Assembly (NCBI RefSeq): GCF_023061185.1
Contig: NZ_JAKGAK010000004.1
Span: 1 to 64,000 of the forward strand
Source of the DNA: Chromohalobacter beijerinckii
GTDB taxonomy: Bacteria > Pseudomonadota > Gammaproteobacteria > Pseudomonadales > Halomonadaceae
Direction: 5' to 3'
Length of the DNA: 64,000 nucleotides
The position numbers and the translations under genes were made by a program. A model generated the notes under the pieces. The model worked only from the letters and a program-made list of their open reading frames with translations. It was not told the origin of the DNA and ran no database searches. This document shows positions 26,099 through 37,156 of this stretch, piece after piece. The number at the start of each line of letters is the position of its first letter. The stretch's first letter is position 1.

Positions 26099-29000
26099 AT
26101 GAATGCGTTGCGAGGAGCGTGGCGCTGGGCGCTCACAGTCGTGGCGGTGGTACTGAGCATCATCGTGCTGGTGTTGCTGGCAGCGCGCGGTCTGGCGACA
26201 CAGGTCGATGCGTTTCGCGACGATATCGAAGCCCAGCTCTCCGAGCGTTTCAGCGCCGATGCCGAGCTTGAGAATCTCGGCGCCGATTGGCATGGTTGGG
26301 ACCCGTCTGCGACGCTTTCGGGCATGACCTTGCGTGCCAAGGTGCCTCAGGCGCCGCCTTTGCTGAGCCTTGAAAGCGCGCATGCGCGTCTCGATACCCT
26401 GGCGTCGCTACGCGCGGGGTATCCCGTTTTCGAAAGGGCCGAGGTCGAACAAGCGACGCTTCATCTCTATCAGCGTGCCGAAGGGGGGTGGGGCTGGCCC
26501 TCGGCGGAAGTGCCTGATGAGGTTCAGGCACCGGGCCGCTTCCGTCTCGCCGATATCGACCGTTGGGTCGGCGCTCTTCTGCGTCAGCGTGTCGCCATTC
26601 ATGACGTGCGCGTGGTGCTGCATGGGCGACAGGATGAGGTCACGCTCGTGGCACCGCGCGTGCTGATGGCGGGTGGCGATTCACAGGCCCATCTCGAAGG
26701 TCAGTTGCATGTCGAAGGCCAACCGGACGCCGCGTTGAGCGCGGTGCTCGAGGTACTACCCGGGCGTCGTGGACTGGGCGCCTTCAATGCTGCCTTGCAA
26801 GTCGACGTCAACGCCCAAGGACTGCGTGCCCTAGGGCAGGTGTTGACCGCTCAGCAACGCTACACTCTGAAAACGGTAGAAGGCGACGCCCGGCTATGGG
26901 CCCGCTGGCATGATGCCCGCCTTGAGGATGCTCGCCTGCGGTTGTCGCTACCCAGACTGGATATCATACGACGTGATGGCTCGCCGCTGGCATTCGAGGA
27001 TATCGGCGTGCGTGCCCAGGCGTTGCGAGATGACAATGGCGGCTGGGATATCTGGGCCAATGGCCTAGTCGCCAAACGCAATGGCGACGACCGTGAAGGA
27101 TCACCCTTGCCCGAGCGATTACAGGCGCGCGTTGAAGGCGCCGACTGGTGGCTGCGCAGCAGTGATTTTTCGCTGGGTGCATTGGCCGCTTGGGGCGGCA
27201 TGCTGCCGTTGTCGGATGAACACAAACGAATGCTTGACCAGATGGCTCCACAGGGGCAAGTTGTCGGCCTCGAAGTCGGGCATCATGACGGCCGTTGGTT
27301 TTCACGAACGGCACTGACGGGGGCACGCGTGTCGGCTTGGGACGGCATTCCCGGTGGCGGGCCATTCAGTGCCTGGGTGACCACCGACAACGCTTCGGGA
27401 AGCGTGCGTTTTCGGGATGAGTCGGGCATGGCGCTCGCATTCCCCGACGTCTATGTCCAACCAATCGCACTGGATGCTGCGGCCGGGCGTATCGACTGGC
27501 AGCGTGACGGCAATGCCTTCTATATTGAAGGCAAGGCGTTACGAGCCAACTGGCGCGGGGCCGAGGTGACCGGTACGTTCGTGACGCACCTACCGATGGC
27601 CGAGGACAAGCCCGGACGACTTGATCTTGATCTGGCGTTTTCCGATGCCGATGCGATCGATACCCCGCTGCTCGACTGGTTGCCCACCCAAACCATGGAT
27701 GACGAACTGCTCGATTGGCTGTCGCAGGTCAGTGGGCGCGTTTCTCAGGGCAGTCTGTCATTGTCGCAGACGCTGACCGAACGCGAGGCGCCCGAAGGGA
27801 AGTTATTCGTCAATCCCGATGATCGCCTGCAGCTGGAATTGGATGTCGAGCAGGGCCGTTTGCCCTATGACCCCGAATGGCCAGCGCTGGAAAACGTTGC
27901 CGGCCATTTGGATATCGATAACCAGACCCTGGTCGCGCAGGTGGACCACGCCTCCAGCATGGGCCTGGAAACGCGTGACGCCCGTGTCTTGATGGTCGGC
28001 AACACGCTGGGTGTGCGCGGGCCGGTCACGGGGTCCAGTCAGGCATTGCTGGATTATCTCGCCGAGGCGCCGCTGGAAGATCTCAGCGAAACTTTCGCCG
28101 ATTGGCAGAGTGAAGGCCACGTCGAGGCCGATCTCGACATGACGATTCCGCTGGCGATCCCTGAAGCAATGAAGGCCGATATCCAAGGGCGTGTCGAGGC
28201 CTCGCGGCTGTACCTCGGCATGTTGCGCCTTCCGCTCGAGGATGTTCAGAGTGATCTGCGTTATCGCCGCCTCAAGGATCAGGACCTGCTGACCGGTACT
28301 GTGAGCGCGCGGGCGTTGGGGGGGGATATGAAGGGCACGTTGGACATGGGGGGAGATGGCTTTACCTTCACGGGTCGTGCCAGCGCCGAGGGGCTATTGA
28401 GCTGGGCGCGCCTGGCGCCGCAGCCCGCGCTTGCCGAGGGCACGCTACCGTATCGCGCACGGGTCACCTTCGATGAAAAGGACAACGCGAGCGTACGCGT
28501 CACCAGTGATCTCAAGGGTCTGGCCCTGCGCCTGCCGGCCCCCTTTGGCAAGGCCGTCGACGACACGGCGCCGCTGGAAGTCAGCGCGGATGTGGCGTCA
28601 GGCAGCGGCCGGATCCGAGTGTCGGACTGGGGGCGGTTACGCTGGCGTACGCGAGGCGAACGCTTACAGGGTCAGGCATGGTTGGAGAATTGGCCGGAAG
28701 CGCCTCAGTGGCCACAGCAGGACGGTTGGACCGTGAACTGGCAGCCGCCGCGCTTGGATCCTCAACAATGGATCTCGCTGCTGCGCGAGCGGGATCTCAA
28801 TCGGCAAGTCACCGCGCAACCCAAAGGCATGCCGGACGATATATCGAGTGGCACGGGCGAGGGTGTATCGAGCGGTCTGCGGCGTATCGCCGTCTCGACG
28901 CCCTGTGTCGTGCTCGATGAACAGTGCCGGGGGGCGTTACAAGCCGATGTCACCCCACTCGAGGAGGGATGGCAACTGACACTGGCGGGCCCGGTTGCAG

Positions 29001-29989
29001 CGGGAGAAGCGCAGTGGCGGCCAGAGACGTCGCGTCCGTTGGATATTGACCTCGCACGTCTCGACCTCGATACCTTGTGGCCTGCCGAGGGGGGCACCCA
29101 AGACGACGGCCAGGTGAGGCTCATCGATGAAATCGCCACACCGCCGGATCCGGTAGCGCTTCCGGATGGCGTGGAAGGCTGGCCCGATGGGCGCTTGCAT
29201 GTCGGCGAGCTGCGTCATGATGGACAAACCTTCGGTCCGCTCGATGCCGACTGGCAGACCTCATCGCAGCGTCTGGATATCAAGCCGTTGTCGCTGGTGG
29301 TCAACGGCGTGACGGCGAGCGGCGAACTGGCTTGGGAAACCGCGGGGCGAGAAGGTAGCCTGACGCGCACACGGTTGGCCCTGAAAGGTAGCAACCTCGG
29401 CGACGCCTTGGTTCGCCTGGGGCAGCCTGAAGTGGTCAATAGCGAAAGCGTCGATCTGAATGCGCGCTTGGCATGGCCTGGCGCGCCATGGCAATTTGCA
29501 GTGGAACGCTCGCAGGGTAGCGCGTCGCTGTCATTGACCAATGGGCGTTTTCGGCAGGTCGATTCGGGCCCAGCCAAGCTGGTGGGACTGCTTAATCTGG
29601 ATAACATCTTCCGTCGGCTGACGTTGGACTTCTCCGATATTACCCAGGAGGGGACGGCGTTCAATAGCGTGAACGGCGAGGCAACGCTGTTCGATGGCAA
29701 GCTCGTGACCCGAGGCCCGGTTGAAATCGACGGTTCGGCCACCCACTTTACCTTGCAAGGCGAAGCCGATCTCGTGCAGCGTACACTGAATCAGCGACTG
29801 GGTATCACCGTGCCGGTGAGCCAGAATTTGCCGCTGGCGGCCGTGCTTGTTGGCGCGCCGCAGGTAGGCGTGGGCTTGTACCTTGCCCACAAGCTCTTCG
29901 GCGGCTGGCTCGATAAGGCAACGCAGATACATTACCGCGTGCACGGCTCATGGTCGTCGCCGCAACTAACACTGGAAAGCGCCCGATGA
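26099..29989 (+). CDS. yhdP: YhdP, AsmA-like lipid transport protein
   Basis: 1296 aa, full family length. One N-terminal membrane anchor (about 10-30: [21 protein letters not shown]), then a very long periplasmic beta-rich rod, ending in the conserved DUF3971/AsmA C-terminal block: [36 protein letters not shown] and [30 protein letters not shown]. YhdP, with TamB and YdbH, carries phospholipids from the inner to the outer membrane. Starts 5 nt after rng and overlaps tldD (ATGA), so the cluster is one transcript. Confidence 0.93.
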   Translation: MNALRGAWRWALTVVAVVLSIIVLVLLAARGLATQVDAFRDDIEAQLSERFSADAELENLGADWHGWDPSATLSGMTLRAKVPQAPPLLSLESAHARLDTLASLRAGYPVFERAEVEQATLHLYQRAEGGWGWPSAEVPDEVQAPGRFRLADIDRWVGALLRQRVAIHDVRVVLHGRQDEVTLVAPRVLMAGGDSQAHLEGQLHVEGQPDAALSAVLEVLPGRRGLGAFNAALQVDVNAQGLRALGQVLTAQQRYTLKTVEGDARLWARWHDARLEDARLRLSLPRLDIIRRDGSPLAFEDIGVRAQALRDDNGGWDIWANGLVAKRNGDDREGSPLPERLQARVEGADWWLRSSDFSLGALAAWGGMLPLSDEHKRMLDQMAPQGQVVGLEVGHHDGRWFSRTALTGARVSAWDGIPGGGPFSAWVTTDNASGSVRFRDESGMALAFPDVYVQPIALDAAAGRIDWQRDGNAFYIEGKALRANWRGAEVTGTFVTHLPMAEDKPGRLDLDLAFSDADAIDTPLLDWLPTQTMDDELLDWLSQVSGRVSQGSLSLSQTLTEREAPEGKLFVNPDDRLQLELDVEQGRLPYDPEWPALENVAGHLDIDNQTLVAQVDHASSMGLETRDARVLMVGNTLGVRGPVTGSSQALLDYLAEAPLEDLSETFADWQSEGHVEADLDMTIPLAIPEAMKADIQGRVEASRLYLGMLRLPLEDVQSDLRYRRLKDQDLLTGTVSARALGGDMKGTLDMGGDGFTFTGRASAEGLLSWARLAPQPALAEGTLPYRARVTFDEKDNASVRVTSDLKGLALRLPAPFGKAVDDTAPLEVSADVASGSGRIRVSDWGRLRWRTRGERLQGQAWLENWPEAPQWPQQDGWTVNWQPPRLDPQQWISLLRERDLNRQVTAQPKGMPDDISSGTGEGVSSGLRRIAVSTPCVVLDEQCRGALQADVTPLEEGWQLTLAGPVAAGEAQWRPETSRPLDIDLARLDLDTLWPAEGGTQDDGQVRLIDEIATPPDPVALPDGVEGWPDGRLHVGELRHDGQTFGPLDADWQTSSQRLDIKPLSLVVNGVTASGELAWETAGREGSLTRTRLALKGSNLGDALVRLGQPEVVNSESVDLNARLAWPGAPWQFAVERSQGSASLSLTNGRFRQVDSGPAKLVGLLNLDNIFRRLTLDFSDITQEGTAFNSVNGEATLFDGKLVTRGPVEIDGSATHFTLQGEADLVQRTLNQRLGITVPVSQNLPLAAVLVGAPQVGVGLYLAHKLFGGWLDKATQIHYRVHGSWSSPQLTLESAR

Positions 29990-31440
29990 ACGCACTCAAC
30001 GACAGCGCCTTGAATCAGGCGACCTCATTGCTCCTCGCGCCGGGCGGTCTCGACCTGGCGGCGCTAGATACCGGCTTGGACCATGCCATGGGGCCGGGCA
30101 TCGATTATGCCGACTTATATTTTCAACGTACCTGGCAAGAAAGCTGGATACTCGAGGACGGCGACGTCAAGGAGGCCGGCTACAGCATCGACGGTGGCGT
30201 TGGCGTACGCACCCTGACCGGGGAAAAGACCGGCTTCGCCTACTCCAATCAGATCAGTGCCGATGCGCTGGCCGATACTGGGCGTATTGCAGCAGGTATT
30301 GCGCGAAGCGGCCAACGCTTGCCACCCCAGGCGGTTCAGGCCGCCATGCCCACGCGGCGCTACGCCGATGTCGATCCTCTGGCGGGGCTGTCCGCCGAGG
30401 ATAAAATCGCCATGCTCAAGACGGCGGATCGCGTGGCCCGCGCCGCTGATCCTTGCATTACGCAGGTCAGTGCCTCTTTGTCGGGCGTCTATGAAGTAGT
30501 AATGGTGCGCGCCAGTGATGGCACGCTCGCCGCCGATATTCGCCCCTTGGTACGGTTCAACGTCAGCGTTATCGCCGTGCGTGACGGGCGCCGTGAGCGC
30601 GGTAGCGCCGGCGGTGGCGGTCGCTATTCGATGGCGCGCTTGCGCGACGAGAATGTGGCGGAACGCTTCGCTAAGGAAGCGGTGCGTCAGGCAATGGTCA
30701 ACCTGGATGCGGTCGATGCGCCGGCCGGCCAAATGCCGGTGGTGTTAGGCAACGGCTGGCCCGGCATTCTGCTTCACGAGGCGGTGGGGCACGGCCTCGA
30801 AGGTGACTTTAATCGTAAAGGCAGCTCGGCCTTCGCGGGGCGTATCGGCGAGCGCGTGGCCGCGCCGGGTGTCACGGTCGTCGATGACGGGACGCTATCT
30901 GATCGGCGCGGATCGCTGAGTGTCGACGATGAAGGTACCCCGACACAGCGCAACACGCTGATCGAAGACGGTATCCTCAAGGGGTACATGCAGGACAAGC
31001 TCAACGCGCGTTTGATGGGTATGGCGCCCACCGGCAATGCGCGTCGCGAGTCCTACGCACACGTCACCATGCCGCGCATGACCAATACCTGCATGATGGC
31101 CGGCCAGGATGATCCCGAGGATATCGTCAAGAGCGTCAAGCGGGGCATCTATGCGGTGAGCTTTGGTGGCGGCCAGGTCGATATCACGTCGGGACGTTTC
31201 GTGTTCTCCGCCTCTGAGGCTTATTTGATCGAGGACGGTAAGATCACCGCGCCGGTCAAGGGCGCGACCTTGATCGGCAACGGGCCGGAGGTGATGCAGC
31301 AGGTATCGATGATCGGTCACGATCTCGAGCTGGACACCGGTATTGGCGTCTGTGGCAAGGAAGGTCAGGGAGTGCCGGTCGGCGTGGGCCAGCCGACACT
31401 CAAAATTGACGAGCTCACCGTGGGCGGAACGCAGTCATAA
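29986..31440 (+). CDS. tldD: Metalloprotease TldD
   Basis: 484 aa from ATG 29986, which overlaps the yhdP TGA; an earlier ATG at 29950 lies in yhdP and is not conserved. TldD and PmbA(TldE) form a zinc protease that trims modified peptides such as microcin B17 and degrades CcdA. Zinc motif HEAVGH (264-269) in [17 protein letters not shown]; the third ligand lies in TNTCMMAG. Its partner pmbA is 0.7 kb away, with yjgA between on the other strand. Confidence 0.96.
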   Translation: MNALNDSALNQATSLLLAPGGLDLAALDTGLDHAMGPGIDYADLYFQRTWQESWILEDGDVKEAGYSIDGGVGVRTLTGEKTGFAYSNQISADALADTGRIAAGIARSGQRLPPQAVQAAMPTRRYADVDPLAGLSAEDKIAMLKTADRVARAADPCITQVSASLSGVYEVVMVRASDGTLAADIRPLVRFNVSVIAVRDGRRERGSAGGGGRYSMARLRDENVAERFAKEAVRQAMVNLDAVDAPAGQMPVVLGNGWPGILLHEAVGHGLEGDFNRKGSSAFAGRIGERVAAPGVTVVDDGTLSDRRGSLSVDDEGTPTQRNTLIEDGILKGYMQDKLNARLMGMAPTGNARRESYAHVTMPRMTNTCMMAGQDDPEDIVKSVKRGIYAVSFGGGQVDITSGRFVFSASEAYLIEDGKITAPVKGATLIGNGPEVMQQVSMIGHDLELDTGIGVCGKEGQGVPVGVGQPTLKIDELTVGGTQS

Positions 31441-31496
31441 AGCTCGAAGCGGAAAGAGCACCGCTAAGCGGCTGGAAGCTTGAAGACAATTTCTGA

Positions 31497-31531
31497 CTTC
31501 GAGCTGCGAGCTGCGAGCTGCGAGCTTCGAG
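31497..31531. repeat. Heptamer tandem array, CTTCGAG/CTGCGAG
   Basis: Five 7-nt units: CTTCGAG, three CTGCGAG, CTTCGAG, just before the yjgA stop. The inverted AAGCTCGAAGC stands directly after the tldD stop (31440-31450). Same layout as the gabD-purH gap at 7603-7728. Nothing else in the 115-bp gap looks like a strong terminator, so the arrays may shape transcript ends. Confidence 0.8.
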
Positions 31532-31555
31532 CGGCGGAGCCCCGGGTCTTCTAGC

Positions 31556-32074
31556 TTAGAGGCCGGCGGTTTCGCGGATCAGTTTGAACAGTTTGCGAGC
31601 ATTCGTCGGCGGTTTCTCGCGCTGGCGCTCGCTTCTGGCGTTGCGGATGAGTTGCCGCAGCGTCTGGCGGTCGACCTCGGGATATTCAGCGATGAAGGTC
31701 TCCAGCGCGTCCGCGCTGTCGTCCTCGATGAGCCGGTCGCGCCAGTGCTCGAGACGATGAAAGGCGTTATCGCGTTGTAAGCTTTCTTGCTCGATGGCGT
31801 CGAACGTGGCCTGAATGGCCGCAAGGTCTTCACGGCGCATGACCTTGCCCACGTATTGCATGTGGCGACGCCGCCCTTCGCGGGAGCGGATACGCGAGGT
31901 TTCCTCGACCGCGAAGCGCATGTCGTCGGAAAGCGGTAGGCGTGCGCGTTCGGCATCACTCATGGCGATGATGCGCTCGCCCAGTGCTTGCAGGGCTTTC
32001 ATCTCGTTCTTGCGTTGGGTCTTGCTGGGATATCCCGCCTCTTCATCGTGCGGGTCGGGGAGATCGATCGACAT
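31556..32074 (-). CDS. yjgA: Ribosome-associated protein YjgA (DarP)
   Basis: 172 aa, all helical, DUF615. Binds late 50S precursors and helps peptidyl-transferase centre maturation. Blocks: SKTQRKNEMKALQALGERI, RSREGRRRHMQYVGKVMRRED, LEHWRDRLIEDDSADALETFIAEYPEVDRQTLRQLIRNA. Divergent from pmbA with 109 bp between. Confidence 0.94.
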   Translation of the reverse strand: MSIDLPDPHDEEAGYPSKTQRKNEMKALQALGERIIAMSDAERARLPLSDDMRFAVEETSRIRSREGRRRHMQYVGKVMRREDLAAIQATFDAIEQESLQRDNAFHRLEHWRDRLIEDDSADALETFIAEYPEVDRQTLRQLIRNARSERQREKPPTNARKLFKLIRETAGL

Positions 32075-32183
32075 TGCATTACCATCATGCTTCGGGGATG
32101 ACCGTGCAGTATATCAGGCTTCCTCGACAATCCTACCGAGCCCTTGAGCAGTGTCTCGGGCCTTATGAGTACAGGAGTAGACC

Positions 32184-33524
32184 ATGAGCCAGGCCTTCGA
32201 TGCTGTAGAGCAGCAAGCACGCTTGGAGGCACGCGTCGCGCAGGCCTTGGAATTGGCCAAGCGATTGGGCGCCGATGCGTGCGAAGTGGGCGCCAGCGTG
32301 GACCAAGGGATCGAGGTCGGTGTACGCCTGGGTGACGTGGAAAACGTCGAGCTATCCCGCGATCAGGGGATCGCAGTGACCGTTTACGTGGGGCAGCGCA
32401 AGGGCAGCGTATCGACATCCGACGCGAGCGATGAATCCTTGCGTGCGGTGGTAGAGAAAGCGTTGGATATCGCGCGCTATACGGCGGAGGATCCGGCCTC
32501 GGGCTTGGCCGATGCGGCGCTGATGGCGACGGAATTGCCGGATCTCGGCGTCCATTACCCCTGGTCGCTGAGCACCGACGATGCCATCGAGCTGGCACTG
32601 GCTTGCGAGTCCGCCGGTCGCGGGGTCGAGGGTATCGCCAATTCCGAGGGTGCGAGCCTCTCCAGTGGTGAAGGTGTGCGCGTTTACGGCAATAGCCATG
32701 GATTTCTGGGCAGTCAGCGCGGAAGCCGCCACTCGCTGTCGTGCATGTTGATCGCCGGTCAGGGGGCGGACATGCAGCGCGATTACGATTATACCTCGGT
32801 ACGCAATCCGGCGGACTTGGAATCACCCGAAGTCGTGGGGCGGCGTGCCGCCGAGAAGACGTTAGCCCGGTTGGGGGCGGCCTCACCGGCGACAGGACGA
32901 ATGCCGGTGCTCTTTGCTCCCGAGCTGGCCAGCGGCCTGGTGGGAAGTTTCATGGGCGCCATCGCCGGGGGCGCCTTGTATCGCGAGGCATCTTTCCTGT
33001 GCGGTCAGTTGGGTGAGACGATCTTTCCTGAATGGTTCACTCTGCGTGAACGGCCTCGCGAATATGGCGCCATGGCGAGCACGGCCTTCGATAACGATGG
33101 CGTGGCCACGCGCGATAACGTATTCCTCGACCAGGGGCGCTTGGCGAGTTACATGCTCTCGACGTATAGCGCACGGCGACTGGGAATGACCACGACCGGC
33201 AATGCCGGCGGTGCACGCAACCTGCGTATCGACGCGCCTCTCGTCTCGCGGGATGAATTGCTCGCGCAGATGGGGCGCGGCGTACTCGTTACCGAGTTGA
33301 TGGGGCAGGGCGTCAATGGCGTGACAGGTGATTATTCACGCGGTGCATCGGGATTCTGGGTCGAGGATGGCAAGATTCAGCATCCCGTCGAGGAGTTCAC
33401 CATTGCCGGCAACTTGCGCGATATGTTCGCCAATCTTCAAGGTGTGGGTAGCGATATCGATACGCGGGGCAGTGTACACACCGGAAGTTGGCTGATCGAT
33501 GACATGACGGTAGCGGGCGAGTAA
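32184..33524 (+). CDS. pmbA: Metalloprotease PmbA (TldE)
   Basis: 446 aa. Partner of TldD; it lacks the zinc motif itself and forms the heterodimer's substrate channel. Blocks: SRDQGIAVTVYVGQRKGSVSTSD, PVLFAPELASGLVGSFMGAIAGGALYREASFL, TGNAGGARNL and GVNGVTGDYSRGASGFWVEDGKIQHPVEEFTIAGNL. AGGAG precedes ATG 32184. Confidence 0.96.
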   Translation: MSQAFDAVEQQARLEARVAQALELAKRLGADACEVGASVDQGIEVGVRLGDVENVELSRDQGIAVTVYVGQRKGSVSTSDASDESLRAVVEKALDIARYTAEDPASGLADAALMATELPDLGVHYPWSLSTDDAIELALACESAGRGVEGIANSEGASLSSGEGVRVYGNSHGFLGSQRGSRHSLSCMLIAGQGADMQRDYDYTSVRNPADLESPEVVGRRAAEKTLARLGAASPATGRMPVLFAPELASGLVGSFMGAIAGGALYREASFLCGQLGETIFPEWFTLRERPREYGAMASTAFDNDGVATRDNVFLDQGRLASYMLSTYSARRLGMTTTGNAGGARNLRIDAPLVSRDELLAQMGRGVLVTELMGQGVNGVTGDYSRGASGFWVEDGKIQHPVEEFTIAGNLRDMFANLQGVGSDIDTRGSVHTGSWLIDDMTVAGE

Positions 33525-33599
33525 AGCGCTCGGCGACGCGGAACCTCGGTGCCGCGTCGTCATTGCCTTATGTTGTGATGGCGCGGCGTTCGTCGCGCC

Positions 33600-34952
33600 T
33601 CAATAAAACGCGGCGGCCAGCCCCAGGAACGCGACGAAGCCGACGACATCGGTGATCGTCGTCAAGAGCACGCCTCCCGAGAGCGCTGGATCGATCTTAA
33701 GGCGTTTGAGCAGCACGGGAATAACGGTGCCGGCCAGCGCGGCGACGGTCAGGTTGATGACCATCGCCAAGGCGATGATGCCGCCTAGTTTGTAGTCGTC
33801 GAAGCGCACGATAGCGACCAAGGCTACGATCACGGCCCATAGCACCCCGTTCATCATCCCCGAGAGCATTTCGCGGACTAGCAGCCACTGCACGTTGGCG
33901 CCGCCGACGTGCCCCAGGGCAATCCCACGAATCAGCACCGTCAGCGTCTGTGATCCGGCGATACCACCCATGCTGGAGACGATGGGCATCAAGACGGCCA
34001 GCGCGGTGATTTGCTGAATGGTCGATTCGAAGATGCCGATAGCGAACGATACGATGGTCGCCGCGATCAGGTTGATGCCCAGCCACACGGCACGTCGGCG
34101 CCCGGTGCGCCACGCCGGCGCGAAGGTGTCCTCGTCCTCGTCGAGGCCGGCCATGCTCATGACCTGATGCTCGGCATCCTCGCGAATGACGTCGACCACG
34201 TCGTCGATGGTAATACGGCCCAGCAGGGCGCCGTCGGTGCTCACCACCGGCGCCGAAATAAGATCGAATTTCTCGAACAGGCTGGCGACCTCGGTGTCCG
34301 CGGCCGTGGCCTGCACCGAGGCAAAATCGGTGTTCATGACCTCGCGGACCAAGATCGAAGGGTCGGACACCAACAGCAAATTGAGCGGTAGGGTGCCGAT
34401 CAGTTCGTCGCGTCGGGTGACGACGAGCAGCGTATCGGTGGAGTCGGGCAGTTTCTCGTGTCGACGTAGATAACGCAGCACCACGTCCAGGGTGATATCC
34501 GGGCGAATGGTGATGGTATCGGTATTCATCAAGCCGCCGGCGGTGTCCTCGGGATAGGACAGCACGGTCTCGATCCGCTGGCGTTCTTGCGCCTCCATGG
34601 CTTGCAAGACTTCGTGAATGACCGTGTTGGGCAAGCGTTGCAGCAGGTCGGCGAGGTCGTCGACGTCGAGCCCTTCGGTCGCCGAGACGAGCTGTTCGGC
34701 GTCCATGCGGCTCAGGAACTCGCTCTGGATATCGTCGCCCAAGTATTGCAGGACATCGCCTTGCAAGTCGGGTTCGACTAGCTCCCAAAGCACATTGCGC
34801 TCACGCGGCGGCGTCGACTCGAGCAGGTGAGCGACGTCGACCGGTGCCAGACCACGATTGAGCATGCGGCGCGCTTGGTCCAACGCACCGCTTTCCAAGG
34901 CCTCGCTGAGGCGGTCCAGCCGGGGCTGTAATTGCTTGTGATTGGGGCTCAT
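33600..34952 (-). CDS. mgtE: Magnesium transporter MgtE
   Basis: 450 aa from ATG 34952; the frame is open 24 codons further upstream but that part is not family-like. Layout: N-terminal MgtE_N superhelix (SALxxLDxxxA-type helices, 1-125), two CBS domains (about 130-255; MNTDTITIRPDITLDVVLRYLR, VSTDGALLGRITIDDVVDVI), then five membrane helices with the pore signature PIVSSMGGIAGSQTLTVLIRGIALG. Selective Mg channel gated by cytosolic Mg. Follows ptsO on the same strand. Confidence 0.95.
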   Translation of the reverse strand: MSPNHKQLQPRLDRLSEALESGALDQARRMLNRGLAPVDVAHLLESTPPRERNVLWELVEPDLQGDVLQYLGDDIQSEFLSRMDAEQLVSATEGLDVDDLADLLQRLPNTVIHEVLQAMEAQERQRIETVLSYPEDTAGGLMNTDTITIRPDITLDVVLRYLRRHEKLPDSTDTLLVVTRRDELIGTLPLNLLLVSDPSILVREVMNTDFASVQATAADTEVASLFEKFDLISAPVVSTDGALLGRITIDDVVDVIREDAEHQVMSMAGLDEDEDTFAPAWRTGRRRAVWLGINLIAATIVSFAIGIFESTIQQITALAVLMPIVSSMGGIAGSQTLTVLIRGIALGHVGGANVQWLLVREMLSGMMNGVLWAVIVALVAIVRFDDYKLGGIIALAMVINLTVAALAGTVIPVLLKRLKIDPALSGGVLLTTITDVVGFVAFLGLAAAFY

Positions 34953-35034
34953 GGGGAATCGGCATCCTTTGTCGATTCTAGGGCGAGGCTTCATTCTAAC
35001 ATTGCTTTGGGAAGGCGCGAACACTGTTCGCTAA

Positions 35035-35304
35035 TCAAACATCCTCCTCGAAGCGTGCCTCGAACAAGGCAGTGAGGGCCTTGAGTACCTCCTCGGCATC
35101 GTCGCCCTCGGCTTGAATGTCGAGTTCGGTCCCGCAGGGAGCCGCTAGCATGAGCAGTGACATGATATTGGTGGCATCCGCTTCACGCTGGCCATGGAAG
35201 ACGCAGACGCGTGCCGCGTAAGATTGGCAGCATTGCACGAGCTTGGTCGCGGCGCGTGCGTGGAGGCCGCGCTTGTTGATGAGTTGCAGTTTACGACGCG
35301 GCAT
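35035..35304 (-). CDS. ptsO: HPr-like phosphocarrier NPr (PtsO)
   Basis: 89 aa from ATG 35304, with GGAG 7 nt upstream; it overlaps the end of rapZ by 14 nt. Phosphocarrier of the nitrogen PTS, passing phosphate from PtsP to PtsN. His15 in NKRGLHARAATK is the phosphorylated residue; the regulatory Ser region is NIMSLLMLAAPCGTE. Neighbours rapZ, ptsN, rpoN mark it as NPr, not sugar-PTS HPr. Confidence 0.93.
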   Translation of the reverse strand: MPRRKLQLINKRGLHARAATKLVQCCQSYAARVCVFHGQREADATNIMSLLMLAAPCGTELDIQAEGDDAEEVLKALTALFEARFEEDV

Positions 35305-36187
35305 CGCCATTCTCCGGCAATGCTGCTTGCACGCCCAGTTCACGATGACGTAGGCGCACCCCACTCATTTGCGTCGCAAAATATCGAGCTAGCCCTTCGA
35401 TCAGGTATACCGAACGGTGCTGGCCACCGGTGCAGCCGATCGCCACGGTCAAATAGCTGCGATTGCTGGCAACATAGGCAGGGAGCCAGCGTTCCAGCCA
35501 CTGACGTATATCGTCGGCCATGGCGTGAACGTCGGGGTAAGCTTCGAGAAACGTGACGATTTGTGAATCACGACCGTCGAAGCCGCGTAGTTGAGGATCC
35601 CAGTAAGGATTGGGCAGACAGCGAGCATCGAACACCATGTCGGCGTCCAGCGGGACACCGCGTTTGTAGCCGAACGACTCGAACGTCAAGGTCAGGTGTC
35701 GACCGCTATGGCGTGCAACCTGCTCGGCGATGCGGCCACGCAGTTCATGCACCGACTGGTTGGAGGTGTCGATGACCAAATCGGCGATATCGCGAATCGA
35801 CGAAAGGTAGGTCTGTTCTTGTTCGATGGCTTCGGCGAGCGTCATTTCGCTGGTTCGCGTCAGCGGATGACGACGGCGTGTCGCTGAGTAGCGTTCCAGC
35901 AGTATGCGCGAGTCGGCGGTCAGATAAACGACCTGGCACTGAATACCTCGGGCGCGGATCTCTTCAAGCAGCACTGGAAAGCGTCTCAGGGCGTCGGGAA
36001 GATTGCGTGCGTCGATACTGACCGCGATATGCGTGCGTGACGGCGGGCCTTCACGCAGCTCATCGATCAGGGGTGCCATGAGACTGGCCGGCAGGTTGTC
36101 GATCGCGTAGTAGCCGAGATCCTCGAGTGCTTGCAGGGCAATCGATTTGCCGGAGCCGGAACGGCCGCTGATGATCACGAGCTGCAT
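35291..36187 (-). CDS. rapZ: RNase adapter / nucleotide-binding protein RapZ
   Basis: 298 aa. In E. coli RapZ binds GlmZ/GlmY sRNAs and guides RNase E to control GlmS. N-terminal Walker A GRSGSGKS (8-15), Walker B-like region, and the C-terminal RNA-binding domain with SFGYKRGVPLDADMVFDARCLPNPYWDPQLRG and TVAIGCTGGQHRSVYLIEGLA. In the ptsN-rapZ-ptsO order typical of gammaproteobacteria. Confidence 0.96.
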   Translation of the reverse strand: MQLVIISGRSGSGKSIALQALEDLGYYAIDNLPASLMAPLIDELREGPPSRTHIAVSIDARNLPDALRRFPVLLEEIRARGIQCQVVYLTADSRILLERYSATRRRHPLTRTSEMTLAEAIEQEQTYLSSIRDIADLVIDTSNQSVHELRGRIAEQVARHSGRHLTLTFESFGYKRGVPLDADMVFDARCLPNPYWDPQLRGFDGRDSQIVTFLEAYPDVHAMADDIRQWLERWLPAYVASNRSYLTVAIGCTGGQHRSVYLIEGLARYFATQMSGVRLRHRELGVQAALPENGDAAS

Positions 36188-36228
36188 GGGCGCCCCTTGT
36201 GTTGCGCGAGTATCCGTGTACGCGAGTG

Positions 36229-36705
36229 TCAGTTTTCGCTGGTATCGTGCTGGCGGATGGCCTCGATCAGAGTGTCGTAGAGCTGCCGCTGGGTCTGTGC
36301 CTGGCGTAGCTTGGTACGGATGGCGCTATCGTTCATGATGGCGGCAACCTGGGCAAGCAACGACAAATGCGCATCATCGGCTTCTTCTGGCACTAGCAGG
36401 ACGAAGATCAGGTCGACGGGGTCGCCATCGGTGGCATCGAAGTCGATGGGCTCCTGCAGGCGTAGAAAGCCGGCAATCGGCTCCTTGCAATGCGGATTAC
36501 GCGCATGCGGGATAGCGACGCCATTGCCGATACCGGTACTGCCCAATCGTTCGCGGCCGATGAGACGTCCGAAAACTTCCTGGCTATCGAGGCTAGGTGT
36601 GTTCTGTGCGATGAAGGTGCTGAAAAATTCCAGCACGCGCTTCTTGCTCCCCCCGGCAACGCCGAAGAGTGCGCGCTCGGGGGGTAGAATGCTTTCCAAT
36701 ATCAT
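36229..36705 (-). CDS. ptsN: Nitrogen-regulatory PTS IIA protein PtsN
   Basis: 158 aa. EIIA-Ntr; its phosphorylation state regulates potassium channels, PHB and sigma54-linked functions. Phospho-accepting His67 in GNGVAIPHARNP, and LIFVLLVPEEADDAHLSLLAQVA. Lies 41 bp upstream of rapZ and 6 nt after hpf. Confidence 0.96.
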   Translation of the reverse strand: MILESILPPERALFGVAGGSKKRVLEFFSTFIAQNTPSLDSQEVFGRLIGRERLGSTGIGNGVAIPHARNPHCKEPIAGFLRLQEPIDFDATDGDPVDLIFVLLVPEEADDAHLSLLAQVAAIMNDSAIRTKLRQAQTQRQLYDTLIEAIRQHDTSEN

Positions 36706-36711
36706 GGCGAA

Positions 36712-37020
36712 TTAACGGGCACCGGCGCCCTGAGCGCGTGCCTGCACCTTTTCCTTGTGTTTGACGAGCTGACGGTCGAGCTTGTCGGTTAGGGCGTCGA
36801 TAGCGGCGTACATGTCGTCGCTTTGCGTATCGGCATGCAGGTCCGCGCCTGCGGCATGAAGCGTGCATGCAGCCAGGTGACGTTCCTTCTCGATGGATAA
36901 CGTGACCTGGACGGTGGTGATGTTGTCATAGTGGCGTTCCAGACGCGCGAGCTTTTCATTGACGTAGTCGCGTAGAGCATCGGTCAATTCGATGTGATGA
37001 CCGGTGATATTGGCTTGCAT
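36712..37020 (-). CDS. hpf: Ribosome hibernation promoting factor (short HPF)
   Basis: 102 aa, short HPF/YfiA type. Binds the 30S tRNA channel and promotes 100S dimers in stationary phase. N-terminal QANITGHHIELTDALRDYVNEKLARLERHYDNI is diagnostic. Sits between rpoN and ptsN, its standard place. Confidence 0.95.
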   Translation of the reverse strand: MQANITGHHIELTDALRDYVNEKLARLERHYDNITTVQVTLSIEKERHLAACTLHAAGADLHADTQSDDMYAAIDALTDKLDRQLVKHKEKVQARAQGAGAR

Positions 37021-37156
37021 TGCACGCTCCTATTCCATCGGTTGGCACTTCGATTGTAACCCTTTTTAGAGCGCTGCATAGCCCTAGACAAGCGCTGGAT
37101 AACGAAGGCCGCGGCGAGTCTACGCAGCGTGGCCGATACGTGCAATCCGCCCGCTT

